Shown here one piece after another: positions 31,615-41,849 of a stretch of 64,000 nucleotides of DNA; the stretch's first letter is position 1; every line of letters starts with the position of its first letter. Source of the DNA: Dichetophora obliterata (Eukaryota; Arthropoda; Insecta; Diptera; Sciomyzidae); contig OY986436.1 of the NCBI GenBank assembly GCA_963920525.1, positions 11,671,467 through 11,735,466 on the forward strand, written 5' to 3'. The translations under genes and the position numbers were made by a program. The notes beneath the pieces are model-generated. The model worked only from the letters and a program-made list of their open reading frames with translations. It was not told where the DNA came from and did not search any database.

Positions 31615-32190
31615 GTATACATTGAATTTAATGAACTGAATACATTGAATTTAATGAACTATGCATTGAATTTAATGAACTATACATTGAATTCAATGAA
31701 CTATGCATTGAATTTAATGAATTATACATTGAATTTAATGAACTATACATTGATTTTATTGAACTATACATTGAAATCAATGAACAACACATTGAATTCA
31801 ATGAACTATAAATTAAATTCAAAGAAATATACATTAAATTCAATGAGCTATACATTGAATTCAATGACCTATTCATTGAATTTAATGAACTATACATTGC
31901 ATTTAATGACCTAAACATTGAATTCAATGAACTGTTTATTAAAAATCAATGTATGGTTCGTTAAAATTTGATTTACAACTGGAATCAATGTACTTTTCAT
32001 TGATATCAATGAAAAGTCCATTAAAATAATGATAACAAATCATTGATATTTATTTAGACATTTTTAATGAATATAACTTCATTGATTTCAATGAACAGTA
32101 CGTTAAAAACTATGAGCAATTCACTAAAATTCAATGATTTTTTCATTAAAATCAATGAATTAATTTTAACGTATGCTGTTCATTAAATTT
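31615..32190 (-). repeat. Right arm array, inverted copy of the 21-bp unit
   Basis: Reads TATACATTGAATTCAATGAA repeatedly, the reverse complement of the left arm unit. Best preserved at 31617-31930 (about 15 units); outward units are diverged in the same way as in the left arm. Confidence 0.92.
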
Positions 32191-32202
32191 GTTTTTTCTG
32201 TG

Positions 32203-32414
32203 TAGCCTAGGTGCAATGAGATCTTCTCCACAATGCATCATAGCCGGAAATATACCGTCCATCCCTGATGTTTTGTACGGAGCAAATGAGCGTATAGCAC
32301 TCCTCACCCCGTACATTCCCCCCGTCCATTCACGTCCCCGTGATCATTCTTTCGGCTTCCAGTCTGTCAACCTTGTGCATTGCTTTTTTCAAGGGTGTCC
32401 ACGGGTCATCAGCC
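32203..32414 (-). pseudogene. Detached N-terminal part of the LINE reverse transcriptase
   Basis: Reads VRSAIRSFAPYKTSGMDGIF, PAMMHCGEDLIAPRL on minus, the usual start of a LINE reverse transcriptase domain. It is separated from the rest of the gene by the foldback element and bounded on its other side by the 12-bp target duplication. Stops occur upstream of this part. Confidence 0.75.
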
Positions 32415-32544
32415 ATCCTTACTATAGTAAAAACCGGATTCAACTTCCTTTGCTTATTTAAAATAGCAGACCTTTTGAATTGAGATTCCTCAGATTTTAT
32501 ACCATAGCCTCAAAATAAACAAAAAACTAGCTACAGTATGTTGC

Positions 32545-32700
32545 AGTGAAGCCCGTATGCTTCAAAACCAAGGGAGGCAACGGTTAAATTCCCATCTGAG
32601 TCAGAATGTTTTTTCAATTGAATTAATATTTCTGTTTGGACGTCACAATGGTAAGCCTCACACAGTAAAACCTGACATGTAAAGATATTTTTGTATATTA
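32545..32700 (+). mobile_element. Degraded SINE, family B
   Basis: From a B-box-like GGTTAAATTCCCATCTGAG the sequence follows family B: TTTTTTCAATTGAATTAAT, TCTGTTTGGACGTCAC, then CAATGGTAAGCCTCACACAG and TAAAGATATTTT. The tRNA head is missing and an internal segment (CTCTCTGCAGA) is deleted. About 75-80% identical to the copy at 20128. Confidence 0.7.
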
Positions 32701-32809
32701 AGGCTCGAAATGAAATGTAAAGATTTAGAAATTGTATAAATGTCTTTGCGTTTAATGCACATAGTTTTGTATAGTTCACAGCAATATTTTCGATTTTTTT
32801 AAATATGTA

Positions 32810-34079
32810 TTGGGGGTTGGAATTAGTTTTAAAGGTTTTCTAAGAGATGGCGTAACTATCAATAGATCGCATCGGGCACACCTGTGACTATATTCATTTC
32901 AAAGCACATTGTCTAAGCTTCATTTTTCAGTATGTGTCATTCCACTGAAGTGTAAACAACATATATTTTTTTTCTCTGTGAACATGTCGACTTTCGTTCC
33001 AACAAAACGCAATTTGCGGGAAGGTTTACTTTTGTGCTTCCATTTGAAGAAAAAAGCGGTTGAAGCACAACGCACGCTTACTGACGCTTACGGGGACTAT
33101 GCTCCATCGATTTCTACTTGTGAGTACTGGTTCCGTCGGTTTAAAAGTGGTGATTTTGATACGGAAGACAAAGAGCGTCCGGGCCAGCCGAAAAAGTTTG
33201 AAGATGAGGAATTGGAGGCTTTGCTCGATGAAGACCCGTGTCAAACCCTTCAAGAATTGTCAGAATCATTCAGGTCGGCAAACGCTTGAAGGCCATGGGA
33301 ATGATTCAAAAGCAAGGTAATTGGGTGCCGTACCAGTTGAAGCCGAGAGACATTGAACGGCGATTTTGCATGTGCGAACAACTGCTTCAACGGCATAAAA
33401 GGAAGAGTTTTTTGCATCGTATTGTCACTGGCGATGAAAAGTGGATCCATTACGATAATCCTAAGCGAAAAAAATCGTGGGGACCACCCGGCCATGCATC
33501 AACATCGAGGGCCAAGCCGAATATTCATGGCGCCAAGCTTATGCTGTGTATTTGGTGGGATCAGAAGGGTGTCGTGTACTATGAGCTGCCAAAACCTAAC
33601 GAAACCATCACTGGGGAACGCTACCAACAACAATTGATGCAATTGAGCCGAGCATTAAAGGTTAAACGGCCGGAATATGCCAAAAGACACGACAAAGTGG
33701 TTTTTCAACATGACAACGCACGGCCACATGTTGCAAGAACCGTCAAGGAAACGTTGGAGGCGCTGAATTGGGATGTGCTACCCCACCCGCCTTATAGCCC
33801 AGACATAGCCCCTTCCGACTACCACCTATTCAGATCGATGACGCATGGCTTGGCTGAGCAGCGCTTCACTTCTTACGAGGATACCAAAAAATGGGTCGAT
33901 TCGTGGATTGCCTCAAAAGACGAATCGTTCTTCCGGCGCGGAATCCATATGCTGCCAGAAAGATGGGAAAATGTTGTAGCTAACGATGGACAATACTTTG
34001 AATAATATATATTGTACCGTTGTTTCTAAATAAATGCTCAAAAACCGAAAAAACCTTTAAAATTAATTCCAACCCCCAA
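32810..34079 (+). mobile_element. Mos1-like mariner element, near full length
   Basis: Ends TTGGGGGTTGGAATTAGTTT and the complement of its right end match at about 29 of 30 bases and are flanked by TA (32808-32809, 34080-34081). Length 1,270 is typical of mariner. The near-identical ends indicate a young insertion, but the transposase is frameshifted. Confidence 0.95.
32984..34005 (+). pseudogene. mariner transposase (DD34D), frameshifted in the DNA-binding domain
   Basis: ATG 32984 begins MSTFVPTKRNLREGLLLCFH, strongly like Mos1-type transposases, with CEYWFRRFKSGDFD and ALLDEDPCQTLQELSES following. Near 33265-33280 a short deletion removes part of the second helix-turn-helix and shifts the frame; KRLKAMGMIQKQGNWVPYQL resumes in another frame. 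The catalytic domain is then open to 34005: HRIVTGDEKW (first Asp), FQHDNARPHV (second), YSPDIAPSDYHLF (third, 34 residues on), ending GQYFE. The catalytic half is complete, but without the deleted helix-turn-helix part it should not bind its ends. Confidence 0.94.
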
Positions 34080-34081
34080 TA

Positions 34082-35170
34082 TTTATAAGGCATTAACCTT
34101 TAAATGGCATAATTTAATATTATATTTCACACTTAAAATTTCGAAATTATTTCATTTTATATTTGTCAACAAAAAGAAAATTAATTGTGTTTCAATTTTA
34201 ATATTTTTTATATAACATTAAAGAAAAAACAATACATATATAACATAAAACAAAACAATATATTCAGAATAAAAGCAATGCATAAGAATTACATCAAAAC
34301 CAATGTAATAAAATCAAAACACATAAATTTACATAAAAAAATGTCCAAATCAACTTTCTACGATTAAAGGTAGTTAATTTTTCCGAAAACTCCACAACAT
34401 AAATAATTTAAACAAATATATGTATACCTATATTTTTGCCAACTGTCAAGAAAACAGAATAAACGAGCGAATAGTAGTAGAAGAATGAAATTAAATCGCG
34501 ATATCATTTCGTAGAACATCAACATTTTTAATGGCGTGTCGTATAAACGAATGCGAGTCATACAGAAAATTAACAAAAACAACAATAAAGGCAATTACTT
34601 ATCCAACCGTAAACCAAAAAGAGCAAAATAACCAAAACTTATAAAATAGAAAATAAAATATAAAAAAACAACACTCAAAACATATGTTCAAGCGCTGCAG
34701 TCCAGTTCAGAAAAATCAAAATCTGTATGTCTGTGAAGAAAAAAAAATCGTGGTTAGGATTATATGTATGAAGCTAAACGAGAAAATCTGAAATCTGAAG
34801 AAGTAGAAAATTGACGATTCGTAGCAGATTTTAAACGATTTATTAAGCAAACAACAACATGCACAACACATAAAACAAGATTTATAGTGTGTGTGCTCCA
34901 AGTTATATAAGACAAACAAACAAGCGTACACTCATAGTCGAAGAAATAAAATTAGATATGTATACAACAGATAGACAGACAAACAGACAGACAGACATAA
35001 ATTGGTAAAAAAATAAATAAAAAAATAAAAATTATTACATTACTACGAGTATGTCATGCAATGAAATTGAAGGAATTAAATAGAATTTGATACGAAAACA
35101 AGATTAATTTATTAGTGCGATTCAAAGTGAGTCTTTTTTTTTTGATTGGAAGAGTGTCTACTATAATAGC
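34082..35170. other. A-rich non-coding stretch
   Basis: No gene supported. A (GACA)n-like microsatellite lies at 34970-34998 (GATAGACAGACAAACAGACA). Minus-strand Phe/Cys-rich frames at 34364-34931 are low-complexity. Confidence 0.4.
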
Positions 35171-35173
35171 TAA

Positions 35174-35313
35174 GGCTGCCCGCATAGTAAACGCCGAAGC
35201 GGGCAGGCAGGCCCAGCGAAGAACCGAGATAGAAACAACTTTTTTCTGTTTACATAATTTTCTTGTGCTTGTCTGCCTGCCTGTCTGCTTCGGCGCTTAC
35301 ACTGCGGGCAGCC
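35174..35313. mobile_element. MITE with TAA target duplication (Harbinger-like)
   Basis: GGCTGCCCGCATAGTAAACG on the left and, reversed, GGCTGCCCGCAGTGTAAGCG on the right continue as CCGAAGC(G/A)G(G/A)CAGGCAGGC, about 40 bases each. TAA flanks both ends (35171-35173 and 35314-35316). GC-rich ends contrast with the AT-rich flanks. It is 140 bases and non-coding. Confidence 0.8.
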
Positions 35314-35640
35314 TAACAGTTTAGCAACGTTCGAATTTTTATAATTTTCTGGTATAGTATTTGGCTTAGCCTTGATTTTAAGGTTAATATTTTTTGTTAT
35401 CCTGAAATTTTTCTCAAATCTCAAAAACAACAATTAAAAACGTAGTAAGGCATTTCTTGAGATAATGTTTGAACATTCTATTGCACAGAAAACTTTTTTT
35501 AACAAAAAAAAAACCAAAGCTGTAAAATTTCATTAAGTCAAATGCGACATAAAAGCCATGAACATAACAAATGCAATAAAAACACTTTAAATTCAAAAAG
35601 TATAAACATCTGCTGGTTAATTCTTAATGGCGTTATTTAA
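35314..35640. other. Non-coding spacer
   Basis: AT-rich with no gene or repeat that I can support. Confidence 0.4.
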
Positions 35641-37680
35641 AGTTTTTTTGAACAACGGATAAAACGGATAGTTTAGAACGGATAAAACGGATAGATAGAA
35701 AATTTTTATCCGTTTATGCCAATATATGGGACTTGTAGTCTTGACAAACATAAAAAACAATTATTTCTACAACGAATAATCAATACAGTGCAGTTACTTT
35801 ATCAAGAATAATAATAACTTTATTTACTTAAATAGAATAAAAAACTAACAAAAAGTATTATTTTTCATTATACTTTTAACATGAGGTAATTCCTGATCTT
35901 AGCAATGTCTGGTGTCCATCTTCACTGAAGACAATCAAGTTAGGTTTTATCCGTAAGTGCTAGAATGGCTAGATTTTACACACAGTTGGATCACACTGTC
36001 TAAATCAATGTTAACAGGTAACAATGGAAATGTTTTTAATTGTTATTCGAGTAACTAAAAATTGAATTAATCAATTAAAAATGTAACAAGTCGAATAAAA
36101 AGTTTGAATTCGAAGATTTCTCGTCTAAATGAAGTTATTTTAATTTACTTTGAACAACGGATAACGCGGATAACTTTTATCCGTGTGTGCCAAAATTATT
36201 ATAAGAACTTGTAATCGTGATAAGCATAGTTTAACAACATTTCTTACAACGGATAAGCAGGAAAGATCAGTTACTTTGATCCGTGCATATTTATATACAA
36301 AACGAATACAACACTCCAAAAAATGTTTTCTATTACACTTTTAACAACATTTACTTCGGATAATTTTATCCGAGTGTTTCATATAACAAATTTTGAATAA
36401 AAATTCTCCAAATAAAAGTTTTTCTAAATGTGCTTTTTCACAGAATACAAAAAGGTTAAATTTTATCCGTTAGTGCTAGAAAGGCTGTTGCACACACAGT
36501 TGGGATAAGTTTTTTCAATTAATATGATCAGATATTTCATAAAATTAATTTTAATATTATCCGAGTGTGTAAAATACCATTTTTAACAATACAATAGTTT
36601 TTAATTGTTATTCGAGCAGTAAATAATTTAATTAATCAATTAAAAATGCATTCTGTCGAATAAAAACTTTGAATTCAAAGATTTATCGTCTAAATGACAT
36701 TGTTTAAATTTTATTTTAGCAACGGATAAAACGGATAAAGCGGATAACTTTTATCCATGTGTGCCAAAATTACATATAAGAACTTGTAATCGTGAAAAAC
36801 ATAATTTATCAATAGTTATTACAACGGATAATCAAGAAAGAACAGCTACTTTTATCCTTGCATACTTAAATAATAAAAAATTAATACAATACTCGAAAAA
36901 ATTTGTTTTTTATTACACTTTCAACAACGGATGGTTCGGATAATTTTATCCGAGTGTTTCATATGACAAATTTTAAACAAAATTTCTCCAAATGTGCTTC
37001 TTCACAGAATACAAACCGGTAAAATTTTATCCGTGAGTGCTAGAAAGGCTGTTGTACACACGGGATACATTTTCTCGATCAATATGATCAGACAACTCTG
37101 AAAATTATTTTTAATATCATTAATATTGTTAATTATTTTTAAAAATATCATTTAACAGACTTAAAATATCTCTATTTTCAACAATACAGTAGTTTTTATC
37201 CATGGCGTATCCATCAGCAACGCGAGTATAGATTTTTGTGGATCTAAATGTCATATAATTTAAACATTCGGCGTAAGCATTGTTTAAGTGATATTTTTTA
37301 ACGGATTGTCCGGATAATGTGGATAACTTTTGAGTGTGTATGACAAAATTGAGAACAATAAAAGAAACTCGCGAAAAGTTATAAACTCAGCAGTGGATAA
37401 TAATGTAGATAAAGCGGATAATTGTTTTTCGGTAGGTCCAAACCGATAAACTGAAGCAGAATATTTGCAGCAACGGATAATAATCAAGATAAAGCGGGAA
37501 AATTGTAATATGGTATTCCAAACTGTCAGAGCACAACAAAAGATAAATATGTTTTTAAGTTCGACGTCAGTAATTTTTATCCGAATAAACTTAAGCGACA
37601 TTATATTAGCTTTTTTAACAGAAATAAGAATAATGTGGATTATGTATTAGGTATAATCTGTATCCGTAATTGACAAATCG
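35640..37680. repeat. About three diverged 550-bp units rich in GGATAA/TTATCC
   Basis: Unit starts near 35651, 36150 and 36720 share ACGGATAAaaCGGATA, then CTTTTATCCGTGTGTGCCAAAATTA-like, then GAACTTGTAATCGTGA, TACAACGGATAA, TACTTTTATCC, TACTTCGGATAATTTTATCC and ATCCGTnAGTGCTAGAAAGG in the same order. Copies 2 and 3 are about 80% identical; copy 1 is more diverged; 37230-37680 is a further partial, decayed unit. GGATAA words occur in both orientations, often as adjacent inverted pairs. Confidence 0.85.
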
Positions 37681-37689
37681 ATATATCAT

Positions 37690-38890
37690 ATTAAGGCTAA
37701 ACATAATTTATACGCTTTATTAAAAGACCGATAACTGATTTTACCCATTAGTCAAAACTTTTATGAGCATGTTAATGCTTAAGCGTAAAATAATTTTTGT
37801 ACATTATTATTTTTATTTTGATTATTATCCGGTTAACATAAAACTCAGAAAATGTTAGTCATTTTGGGCAATTGATACAAGATATATTTTTATGGTAACC
37901 AAAATGTATAAACAAAAGCTTTAACTCACAAAAAATATGCATTTATTTTTTTATTTTAGCAATAAAACTGTCAAAATATTTACGTAATTTCATGCAAAAA
38001 AAAAACAATTTTTTTGTGATGCAAACGATATATATAAGCTTCTTAACTAAGGTTTAAATACTTAAGAAAAGCAAAAATATACAGTTTATCTAGCATGCTT
38101 ATCAAAAATGGTTAAGGAATGATTTTGTGAAATCCTACGTAAAGGCTTTAACTGCCCACATAAGTGACGTTTATTCATTATTTATGTCATATACGTACAA
38201 ACTTTTCAATTTAATAAACAAAACTCCAGCGAAAAGAAAGAAGAGTCCAAAAATGTTCGTGTTTACAATTTGAAACTTGTTTCCCTGACAACGCAACATG
38301 CATAAGCATGGGCAACAAAGATAAAAATAAGCTTAGAGAGAAAAACTTTTACATTAAATCCACTTACATGATAAGAAACATATGTTGCTATGCTATCAAG
38401 ACAGACGTGTGTAATGACATTTGATGCTTTGCGAAGCACATGACGTTTAATGAAGGGAGAAGTCATGGATAGAATTGGCAGTTTAGCGGGAATTTAATCG
38501 AAAAAAAACAAAAATAATAAAGAAAGCTCAAGCTACGCGCACAAAAAAATTTTCGTTACAAAATTGAGAATAAAATCGAATATCTTTCATTGGATGTATT
38601 CAGCTATCCTTAGACCCTTACTTTCCATCCATGGCTCGATTGGATGCTTGGAAACCACAGATAGAATAATAATAATTTTCTCAATACTAGATTCAATATA
38701 TACCTACAACAGCGATTTTTACTATTTCTTGTTACTTTTTAAGAAATTGGCGGACAAATTGACGGACAAATTCGCTCGAGAAGGCTCTGAATTAGATTGC
38801 AGTACAGACCATATGTCAGTCTTCACCCAAGGTTTGTTTATATAGTTAACCAAAGTAGCTAAGCATACTTATGCTTATGGCGAAATAAAT
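37690..38890. other. Non-coding stretch with a possible tiny LINE remnant
   Basis: At 38595-38660 (+) HWMYSAILRPLLS followed by HGSIGCLETT resembles the WxYxAxxRPxLxYGSxxWW block of LINE ORF2 thumb regions; about 25 residues, too short to be certain. Nothing else is supported. Confidence 0.3.
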
Positions 38891-38891
38891 A

Positions 38892-39083
38892 GTGGAGTTC
38901 ACGATCTAGTGCAAATGCTCTTGCATGAGTGCATTTGCAAAATATTATATATGTTTATATATTATATATTATAATATTATAAATACAATATATGTGCAAA
39001 TCTGTGTATTTTGTTAGTATAGTGCAAATATGCAGTACATGCAAGATCATGCAAGACCATTAGCACTAGATCGTGAACTCCAC
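38892..39083. mobile_element. MITE with perfect 21-bp ends and TA target duplication
   Basis: GTGGAGTTCACGATCTAGTG and its exact reverse complement form the ends, with TA outside both (38890-38891, 39084-39085). The interior holds GCAAATGC and CATGCAAGA words and a long (AT)n core. Perfect ends suggest a young Tc1/mariner-like derivative. 192 bases. Confidence 0.85.
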
Positions 39084-39238
39084 TAATATTTGGTTATTTG
39101 AAATAAGTTGTATATTTGAGCCTTCTGTTGAGACATACATACAAATTTTTATGTTTGTGTTGTAAAGCTTTTGCTTTTAAAGTTTGCACTTGAAAAAAAA
39201 GCACGAGTTCAACAATGAAACAAAAGCAACCAACTTTC

Positions 39239-39686
39239 AGTAGCTATCCAGACTTCATGCCAGCAGGTTTTTGTTTTGTATGCGTGATCTAAATGAGGTG
39301 AAAATTAGACTCAACAAACTATCTTTGGTTTATTTCTTGTTGGGACTTATATTTTTTAACTCTTATTTTTGTAATCGAAAATAAAATGTATTCAAATATT
39401 CTGTTTTCTTATTTATACAAGAGTTGTAGAACTGAGATTTTTTAAAAGTATTTTTGGATTTTTAAGAGTTATTTAACCCTAATAAAAAAATTAATTTACT
39501 TTACTATATTTATGACACGTTATTATATAACGTTAATATATGCTTCAAACAATTTAATTCAGCTATTTCTAACCTTTCATATTGGTTCAGTTTGTATCTT
39601 TTTTTAGTGCATAATTTACGCAAAAACAAAAACATTTTAAGCAGCGAGCAACCGCAACTTGCTTGGTTGAAGTCTGGATAGCTACT
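39239..39686. mobile_element. MITE-like element with 19-bp perfect ends
   Basis: AGTAGCTATCCAGACTTCA at 39239-39257 is repeated exactly in reverse at 39668-39686, with weaker similarity continuing inward (TGCCAGCAGG against ACCAAGCAAG). No target duplication was seen. The 448-base interior is T-rich and non-coding. Confidence 0.7.
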
Positions 39687-40300
39687 TAAAGCTTTTTATT
39701 TTAAAATATTATCTTTCATATATCTTTTTATTTAAGATTATTTTAAGAGATTTTCTAAGGGCAGATTATTTGCAATCTATTATCATTGGTTATGCACTCA
39801 TGAAAGTCATTATACAATGTTTGTAAAGAGATATATGTATATTTTCACTCTTCAGAAAAAAGTTACTCTGAAATATAAAGTCTGTATTGTTTAAACTCAA
39901 TTAATATTTGATTATATCATTAGTTGGCTCAGAATGTGATTAAAACATTATTATTTTACCTTTATTAAATATTGCTATAGCCTAAATAGTTAATTGTCCT
40001 GTATGCCAAAGCAATACTCAAATACGCCCAGCAAAATCATTCGAATAAATAACAATTTGACACAACATGTACGCGTATACGAGAGACGGTTTAAGTTGGT
40101 AATAAATATTTCAATAAGGATATAAAAATATGGTCTATACTTCTTTTATGTAAAACAGAAGTGAACATTTTTTGTTCCTGGTAAACTGCAAAAATACTCG
40201 TCCGATTTTTATGAAAAAATGTTAAAATACCATATTTGTGTTACAGTACTTTTTAGGGGTGCTTCTGTTTCGAAATTTTACTAATTAGAGGGGTTTTTCC
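39687..40300. other. AT-rich spacer
   Basis: No gene, repeat or RNA feature is recognised. Confidence 0.4.
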
Positions 40301-40301
40301 G

Positions 40302-40937
40302 GTTGTGGGACACCCTTCGTATTTGTTGACAGAAAACACACATCGTGGATTTGAGTATTGTCAAACTTATAGTTTGACAGTACTCAGTTATTTCGCTAAC
40401 ACAGATGTGTGTATTCCCTACACATTTGTTTTCTTGCTGTGAGCATTGAAAAAAAGTCGTCAAAAATCAACACAATAGTAACTTTTGAATTTTTTGAGAT
40501 TGCTATAAATTGAAGTGATTTAATTTAAAAATAAGTATTATGCATAGTCTGTGCAGTATTTTCATTGTATTTTGTGATGAAACACAAATTTATGGCAAAG
40601 TATTTTCACCATACCATTTTGCCAGTCACTTTCGAAATGGCTACCATTACCAGTTGTGGGACAACTCATGTAAGCGGTTGTTTTTTGCATTTAAACATGC
40701 GTTTGACTTACAAACTGTCAAATATCAGCGTTTTTGGTCATCAAATCATAATTAAATTGTGTTTACTTGCCTTTTTACTCATTTTTAGCCATGTAACCTC
40801 AAAAAAGTCAGCCGAATTGGATTTTACTGCACTTGTATTTTGTGACATTGAAGGCCTGAATGAATAAATACTGTTATTTTTCGTGGTTTTTCTTTATATT
40901 TTCCTTTTCTAATGGATTTTTTAAGGTGTCCCACAAC
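40302..40937. mobile_element. Candidate element bounded by GTTGTGGGACACC inverted repeats
   Basis: GTTGTGGGACACC at 40302 and its complement GGTGTCCCACAAC at 40925-40937 bound a 636-base segment. A third, direct GTTGTGGGACA lies inside at about 40654. An internal hairpin, TGAGTATTGTCAAACT and AGTTTGACAGTACTCA at 40351-40386, is followed by ACACAGATGTGTGT. A 100-codon frame at 40565-40867 has a Met/His-rich start and one hydrophobic segment (IKLCLLAFLLIFSH) but no known domain. No target duplication was found, so this is tentative. Confidence 0.4.
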
Positions 40938-41249
40938 TAGGTAGAAATATTTTTTTTGTAAAAAATTAACCTTTAATAAAATTGGTCGTAAAATTTTTCT
41001 GGTTAACTAAATCAATATAGTTACTTCAGCAAAAATTTAGCTTTTTTTTATTTATTAATTGCAATCTATCTTGTGATATTCAGCAAATGAGATCTATGTT
41101 CAGAAATAACAGCATAGAGTATTACATTAAATACTTCTACATTATAATCACAATTTTTTGTTGTCTTAAACTTATTCTGTAATTATATTATATATATGAT
41201 CTTAGCTTAATTTTTTACAGATAAAAATATATACATATTTAAAATTTTA

Positions 41250-41845
41250 ACTTATACTAAGGGAAGATCTAAAATAAGGCGTCTTTTTAATCTTCTGACT
41301 AAATTTTGTTCATCTAATAAGGAAACAGCTAATTCTTGCGAAACCTTCTTAATTTCAGTTTTGACATATGGTATGTTCAGATCATTGTGTATTGCTTCGT
41401 TGAATACGAACCACGGAGCTTTGACTAACTGCTTTATTTTGTGTAACGAAAATGAAAACCAACGACAAGCAAGACACGAGAAGCCATAAAATTTCACATA
41501 GAAAAAAGTATTGCTTCTCGTGTCTTGCCTGTCGTTGGTGTGCATTTTCGTTATACAAAATAAAGCGGTAACTCAATATTTGAGTTACTGGCAGTGCCCC
41601 AAATCTGAATACCGTATGTCCAAATAGATTTAAGTATAGCCTTATAAAGTCTTACTTTGTTCTCAAGTGAAAGTTCTGATCTTGAGCCGATCAACCAATA
41701 AAGTTTTTGGCTTTAAAGTTTTGAATGTTGTTTTTCAACCTTTTTATGTTCTTTCCAAGTCAGCCTGCAGTCTAGGTAATATTTTACCGATGTACTATGA
41801 GCAATTTGATTTCTCCCAATCGGAGAAGTATAGGCGCCTCAAATG
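41250..41845 (-). pseudogene. jockey-type LINE ORF2 C-terminal remnant
   Basis: On minus, KVEKQHSKLKAKKLYWLIGS, RSELSLENKVRLYKAILKSI, WTYGIQIWGTASNSN, and after an insertion APWFVFNEAIHNDLNIPYVK, TEIKKVSQELAVSLLDEQN, RRLKRRLILDLP are the characteristic thumb and C-terminal blocks of jockey-clade ORF2 in order, ending at the normal C-terminus. Small frame changes occur, and a 136-base hairpin element (41431-41566) interrupts the reading just before the APWF block. No RNase H, as expected for jockey. Confidence 0.88.
41431..41566. mobile_element. Hairpin MITE, 54-bp near-perfect arms
   Basis: GCTTTATTTTGTGTAACGAA through CAACGACAAGCAAGACACG to AGAAGC is mirrored by its reverse complement ending TTTCGTTATACAAAATAAAGC, with about five mismatches and a 28-base loop. 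It lies inside the jockey remnant, so it inserted after it. No exact target duplication was seen. Confidence 0.8.
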
Positions 41846-41849
41846 ATCA

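Larger units (their letters stand above)
29995..32202. mobile_element. Foldback-type element with palindromic 21-bp arm repeats and an internal gene
   Basis: Ends CACTGAACCAAAAA and, reversed, CACAGAAAAAACAAA are similar and flanked by TA on both sides (29993-29994, 32203-32204). The arms (about 30010-30690 and 31615-32190) are arrays of the same 21-bp unit in opposite orientation, so the whole element can fold on itself. Between them about 0.9 kb of ordinary-complexity DNA contains a spliced reading frame on the minus strand. This matches the architecture of foldback transposons with a cargo or helper gene; the superfamily cannot be fixed from the ends. Confidence 0.8.
27743..32414 (-). mobile_element. 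5'-truncated RNase H-bearing LINE, split by a foldback element
   Basis: ATCCTTACTATA occurs at 27731-27742 and 32415-32426, directly bounding LINE sequence on both sides: a 12-bp target duplication from a 5'-truncated insertion. LINE material occupies 27743-29994 and 32203-32414, interrupted by the 2.2-kb foldback element. Orientation is minus (3' end at left). Removing the insert joins PYKTSGMDGIFPAMM (start of the reverse transcriptase) to FVTCLATEYVPRVWREA, which confirms nesting order: LINE first, foldback later. Confidence 0.8.

Noticed and set aside
31628..31927. 99-codon Ser/Leu/Asn/Met repeat protein on minus, and similar frames at 30318-30509 and 31507-31914
   Set aside because: They are forced by the 21-bp foldback arm repeat (seven codons per unit) and appear on both strands.
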